From contig DASTRU010000260.1 in the NCBI GenBank assembly GCA_035761045.1, positions 1 to 7,341 on the forward strand: a stretch of DNA of 7,341 nucleotides, in the 5' to 3' direction. This stretch comes from DASTRU01 sp035761045. Lineage in GTDB: Bacteria; Pseudomonadota; Gammaproteobacteria; Burkholderiales; Burkholderiaceae_E. The position numbers and the translations under genes were made by a program. Shown here piece by piece: positions 5,630 through 7,341 of the stretch (the stretch's first letter is position 1; each line of letters begins with the position of its first letter). Below the pieces are notes generated by a model, which had not been told where the DNA came from, did no database searches, and was given only the letters and a program-made list of their open reading frames with translations.

Positions 5630-5686
5630 TGCGAGCCGCTTGAGCGCCCGCCGTTTCAAAAGCACTCGCTCCGATCGATCCTACCC

Positions 5687-6133
5687 ATGTCCATCATTGA
5701 TAACCGTAAGGCGTTCTTCGACTACTTCATCGAGGAACGATACGAAGCCGGCCTCGCGCTCGAAGGCTGGGAGGTCAAGGCCATCCGCGAAGGTCGCGCG
5801 CAGATCAAGGAGGCTTACGTCATCGTGCGCGACTCGCAGGTGTATTTGTTTGGCGCGCACATTAGTCCGTTGCCGACGGCGTCCACGCATATCAAGCCGG
5901 ATCCGGTACGAAATCGTAAGTTGCTGCTGCATGCCAAGGAGATCAGCAAACTCATTGGCAAGGTCGAGCGTGCGGGATACACCTTGGTTCCGCTCGATCT
6001 TCATTACAAAGGCGGCCGAGTGAAATGCGAGATCGGGTTGGCCAAGGGCAAGAAGCAGCACGACAAACGAGAGACCGAGAAAAAACGCGATTGGGAGCGC
6101 GAGAAGGCGCGATTAATGCGCTCGTCCTCGTGA
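5687..6133 (+). CDS. smpB: SsrA-binding protein SmpB
   Basis: A 148-residue tmRNA-binding protein required for trans-translation: it delivers alanyl-tmRNA to stalled ribosomes so that incomplete proteins are tagged and released. The start ATG gives the usual betaproteobacterial opening, MSIIDNRKAFFDYFIEERYE. Typical blocks follow: AGLALEGWEVKAIREGR (21-37), the OB-fold strands with AHISP (57-61), RKLLLHAKEI (77-86), GYTLVPL (97-103) and GRVKCEIGLAKGKKQHDKRE (110-129). The basic C-terminal tail (about 120-148), which enters the mRNA channel, is complete. The frame stays open upstream to about 5606, but family length and homology support ATG 5687. No Shine-Dalgarno sequence precedes it (gatcctaccc). 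It is divergent from ratA. The tmRNA gene ssrA is not in the window. Confidence 0.97.
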   Translation: MSIIDNRKAFFDYFIEERYEAGLALEGWEVKAIREGRAQIKEAYVIVRDSQVYLFGAHISPLPTASTHIKPDPVRNRKLLLHAKEISKLIGKVERAGYTLVPLDLHYKGGRVKCEIGLAKGKKQHDKRETEKKRDWEREKARLMRSSS

Positions 6134-6260
6134 AATTCTCCACACTGTAGGCAGGTTTTCTCCGAGAACATCGGGCTTGGACGCGACAGTCGATCGCGGC
6201 ACGCCATTCGTCGTGCGATAAAGACGAGCAAAGCGCGTTATCCGCCGCTACAGTAACCGC
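6134..6260. other. smpB-receiver gene spacer, no feature identified
   Basis: This is 127 bases between smpB and the receiver gene on the same strand. I find no stable stem with a U-run, no convincing -35/-10 pair and no ribosome site before ATG 6261. TACAGT (6249-6254) could be a -10 that would start transcription at the ATG itself, giving a leaderless message, but its -35 is poor. Confidence 0.4.
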
Positions 6261-7238
6261 ATGAACGATTCTCCCGATCCACGCAGCACACAACCGATGT
6301 CGGCGCTTCTTGGCGATTTAAGCGCCGCGCCGATCTACACCGTGCAACTCCTAGGCTTCACGCCTAAGGAACGCACGTTGTTTACCTCGGTGTTCAAGTT
6401 GTCGAGCAGCCGAGCCATGCGTTATGTCGAGTTCGATCCCGCCACGCATCCCCATGCGGATTTCTATGTGGTGGATGCGCAAGATCCTTCCGCGCTCGAA
6501 GCGTTCGTGGTGATCGATACCGATTCGTATGGTGGCGCGTTGATGGTTGGACAAGCGCCGAATTGCGACGAGCCCGCGATTACGCGGCCGATTCGCTGGG
6601 CCGAAGTGTTGATGCGGCTTGACGAACTTCCGCGCCCCGCCCATCCCGCGCAAGTCGCCGCGTTGATCGCCGCTGGTTATGTGCTCGCGGCCGAAGTGCC
6701 CAGCGCCGGAGCGGCTCCAGTGCAACCCCCAACGCCGGTGCCAGTGCCGTCGCCGCAACCTCCGGTGGTCGCACGCGCGGAAAACGAACTTGAGATCTCG
6801 CAACTCGATAACTGGTACGACCGCGAAAAGGTCGTCACCTTTCAAACCGACGCCGCCGTGTTGGTGGTCGAGCCCGATATCGCCGCGCGTCGTTACATGG
6901 CGGCTAAGTTCATCGATTTGAAATACCGAGTCGACTTCGCGGAGTCTGGCGAACAAGCGATGGAGCTTATTCGCACCCATCGGTACAACGCGATTTTTTT
7001 AGAAACCGCGTTGCCCGGCGTGGATGGTTTCGAGGTGTGTCGCGCCGTTAAAGGCAGACCGGACCGACGTCGCATCGCGGTTATTTTTGTCACGCACCGC
7101 AACTCGACGGTTGAACGCGTCAAGGGCGCGATGGCCGGGTGCGATGCGTACCTGACAAAGCCGATCGATCAAGAAAAATTAGTATCCACGCTCGATAAGT
7201 TCCTGCCCAACTGGCGCTTGCAATTACCGCTTGTTTAA
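6261..7238 (+). CDS. Response-regulator-like protein with degenerate receiver domain
   Basis: A 325-residue protein with two parts. The C-terminal domain (about 198-318) is clearly CheY-like: VLVVEPD, YRVDFAESGEQAMELI, YNAIFLETALPGVDGFEVCR at 242-261, VIFVTHR, and GCDAYLTKPID at 293-303. The Thr (T278) and Lys (K300) of the active site are present. The phospho-acceptor Asp is Glu (E248), and the usual acidic pair is Glu-Pro (E204-P205), so normal phosphorylation is unlikely. Glu at this site can imitate the phosphorylated state; whether it does here is inference. The N-terminal part (about 25-122) ends in ITRPIRWAEVLMRLDEL, like the last strand and helix of a receiver, and may be a second, more diverged pseudo-receiver. 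A Pro-rich linker (153-168) joins them. There is no output domain. The receiver resembles PilG-type regulators. ATG 6261 has no visible ribosome site; ATG 6297 is a possible alternative. Confidence 0.88.
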   Translation: MNDSPDPRSTQPMSALLGDLSAAPIYTVQLLGFTPKERTLFTSVFKLSSSRAMRYVEFDPATHPHADFYVVDAQDPSALEAFVVIDTDSYGGALMVGQAPNCDEPAITRPIRWAEVLMRLDELPRPAHPAQVAALIAAGYVLAAEVPSAGAAPVQPPTPVPVPSPQPPVVARAENELEISQLDNWYDREKVVTFQTDAAVLVVEPDIAARRYMAAKFIDLKYRVDFAESGEQAMELIRTHRYNAIFLETALPGVDGFEVCRAVKGRPDRRRIAVIFVTHRNSTVERVKGAMAGCDAYLTKPIDQEKLVSTLDKFLPNWRLQLPLV

Positions 7239-7240
7239 AG

Positions 7241-7259
7241 CGGGCGTCATAAACGCTCG
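7241..7259 (+). terminator. Short hairpin between convergent genes at the right edge
   Basis: CGGGCGT (7241-7247) pairs with ACGCTCG (7253-7259) across a 5-base loop, with one G-T wobble. It begins 3 bases after the stop of the receiver gene. Only two T residues follow on the plus strand, so it is a weak terminator candidate. It overlaps the stop codon of the convergent minus-strand gene. Confidence 0.28.
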
Positions 7260-7341
7260 TTCGGTCGTTGAGCCTTCACGACCTGCAACGCGCTTGCGAT
7301 CAACGTGCTGACATCGGCAAGGTTGGCGGGAACGATGAGCG
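7247..7341 (-). CDS. C-terminal end of an unidentified protein (possibly SPFH/band 7 type)
   Basis: The minus strand is open from the window edge to TGA at 7247-7249, giving 30 residues: LIVPANLADVSTLIASALQV followed by VKAQRPNERL. The pattern of a short hydrophobic strand with Pro, then an amphipathic helix, then a polar tail looks like a real protein C-terminus. It recalls the ends of SPFH/band 7 (stomatin-like) proteins, which often read V+VPs+L+gl..l. That resemblance is weak and from memory. The gene is convergent with the receiver gene, and its 5' part lies beyond the window. Confidence 0.55.
   Translation of the reverse strand, partial: LIVPANLADVSTLIASALQVVKAQRPNERL

Noticed and set aside
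5606..5686. N-terminal extension of SmpB from TTG 5606
   Set aside because: The extra 27 residues have no counterpart in SmpB, and the conserved N-terminus begins exactly at ATG 5687.
6351..6980. Open frame of 209 codons on the minus strand opposite the receiver gene
   Set aside because: It is a His/Arg-rich shadow translation with no domain; the plus-strand frame has clear receiver motifs.
1..7341. CRISPR array, tRNA, rRNA, tmRNA or complete insertion sequence
   Set aside because: I saw no regularly spaced repeats, no tRNA-like cloverleaf or conserved RNA sequence, and no full transposase or paired terminal repeats.

Overview
The window looks like a chromosomal segment of a betaproteobacterium, most likely Burkholderiales or a close relative. 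This rests on the overall gene order (smpB divergent from ratA-rnfH, then a DUF4124 protein divergent from guaB-guaA), on betaproteobacterial-style protein sequences, and on fairly GC-rich coding sequence with many GCG/CGC codons. No database search was possible, so all family assignments come from reading motifs.

Layout. (1) Bases 1-813, plus strand: the 3' end of a GspG-like major pseudopilin gene overlaps a second, less orthodox pseudopilin gene. This is the tail of a type II secretion / type IV pilus-like locus lying mostly to the left, and it is visibly more AT-rich than the rest. (2) Bases 814-1042: an AT-rich convergent spacer with no convincing intact gene. It holds a possible decayed IS3-type OrfA fragment, a 12-bp direct repeat and an imperfect dyad. 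(3) Bases 1043-4175, minus strand: the guanine nucleotide operon. guaB (IMP dehydrogenase) is followed by guaA (GMP synthase), with a strong GC hairpin between them. (4) Bases 4176-4329: a divergent regulatory region with the guaB promoter and a dyad. (5) Bases 4330-4818, plus strand: a secreted DUF4124 protein ending in a probable terminator. (6) Bases 4837-5594, minus strand: ratA and rnfH, translationally coupled. (7) Bases 5687-6133, plus strand: smpB, divergent from ratA, with mirror-image -10-like hexamers between them. (8) Bases 6261-7238, plus strand: a two-part response-regulator-like protein whose receiver has Glu in place of the phosphorylatable Asp. (9) Bases 7247-7341, minus strand: the C-terminal end of a protein running off the right edge.

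Function. GuaB and GuaA carry out the two consecutive steps IMP to XMP to GMP. SmpB serves trans-translation. RatA and RnfH are a conserved pair named after a proposed toxin-antitoxin module, but both belong to broadly conserved housekeeping-like families. The pseudopilins, and by inference the receiver protein, concern cell-surface fibres or signalling.

Most of the window is ordinary conserved chromosome and I do not see a clearly new system. The points most worth a second look are the degenerate receiver protein, the guaB-guaA hairpin, the 814-1042 spacer and the symmetric ratA/smpB promoter region.
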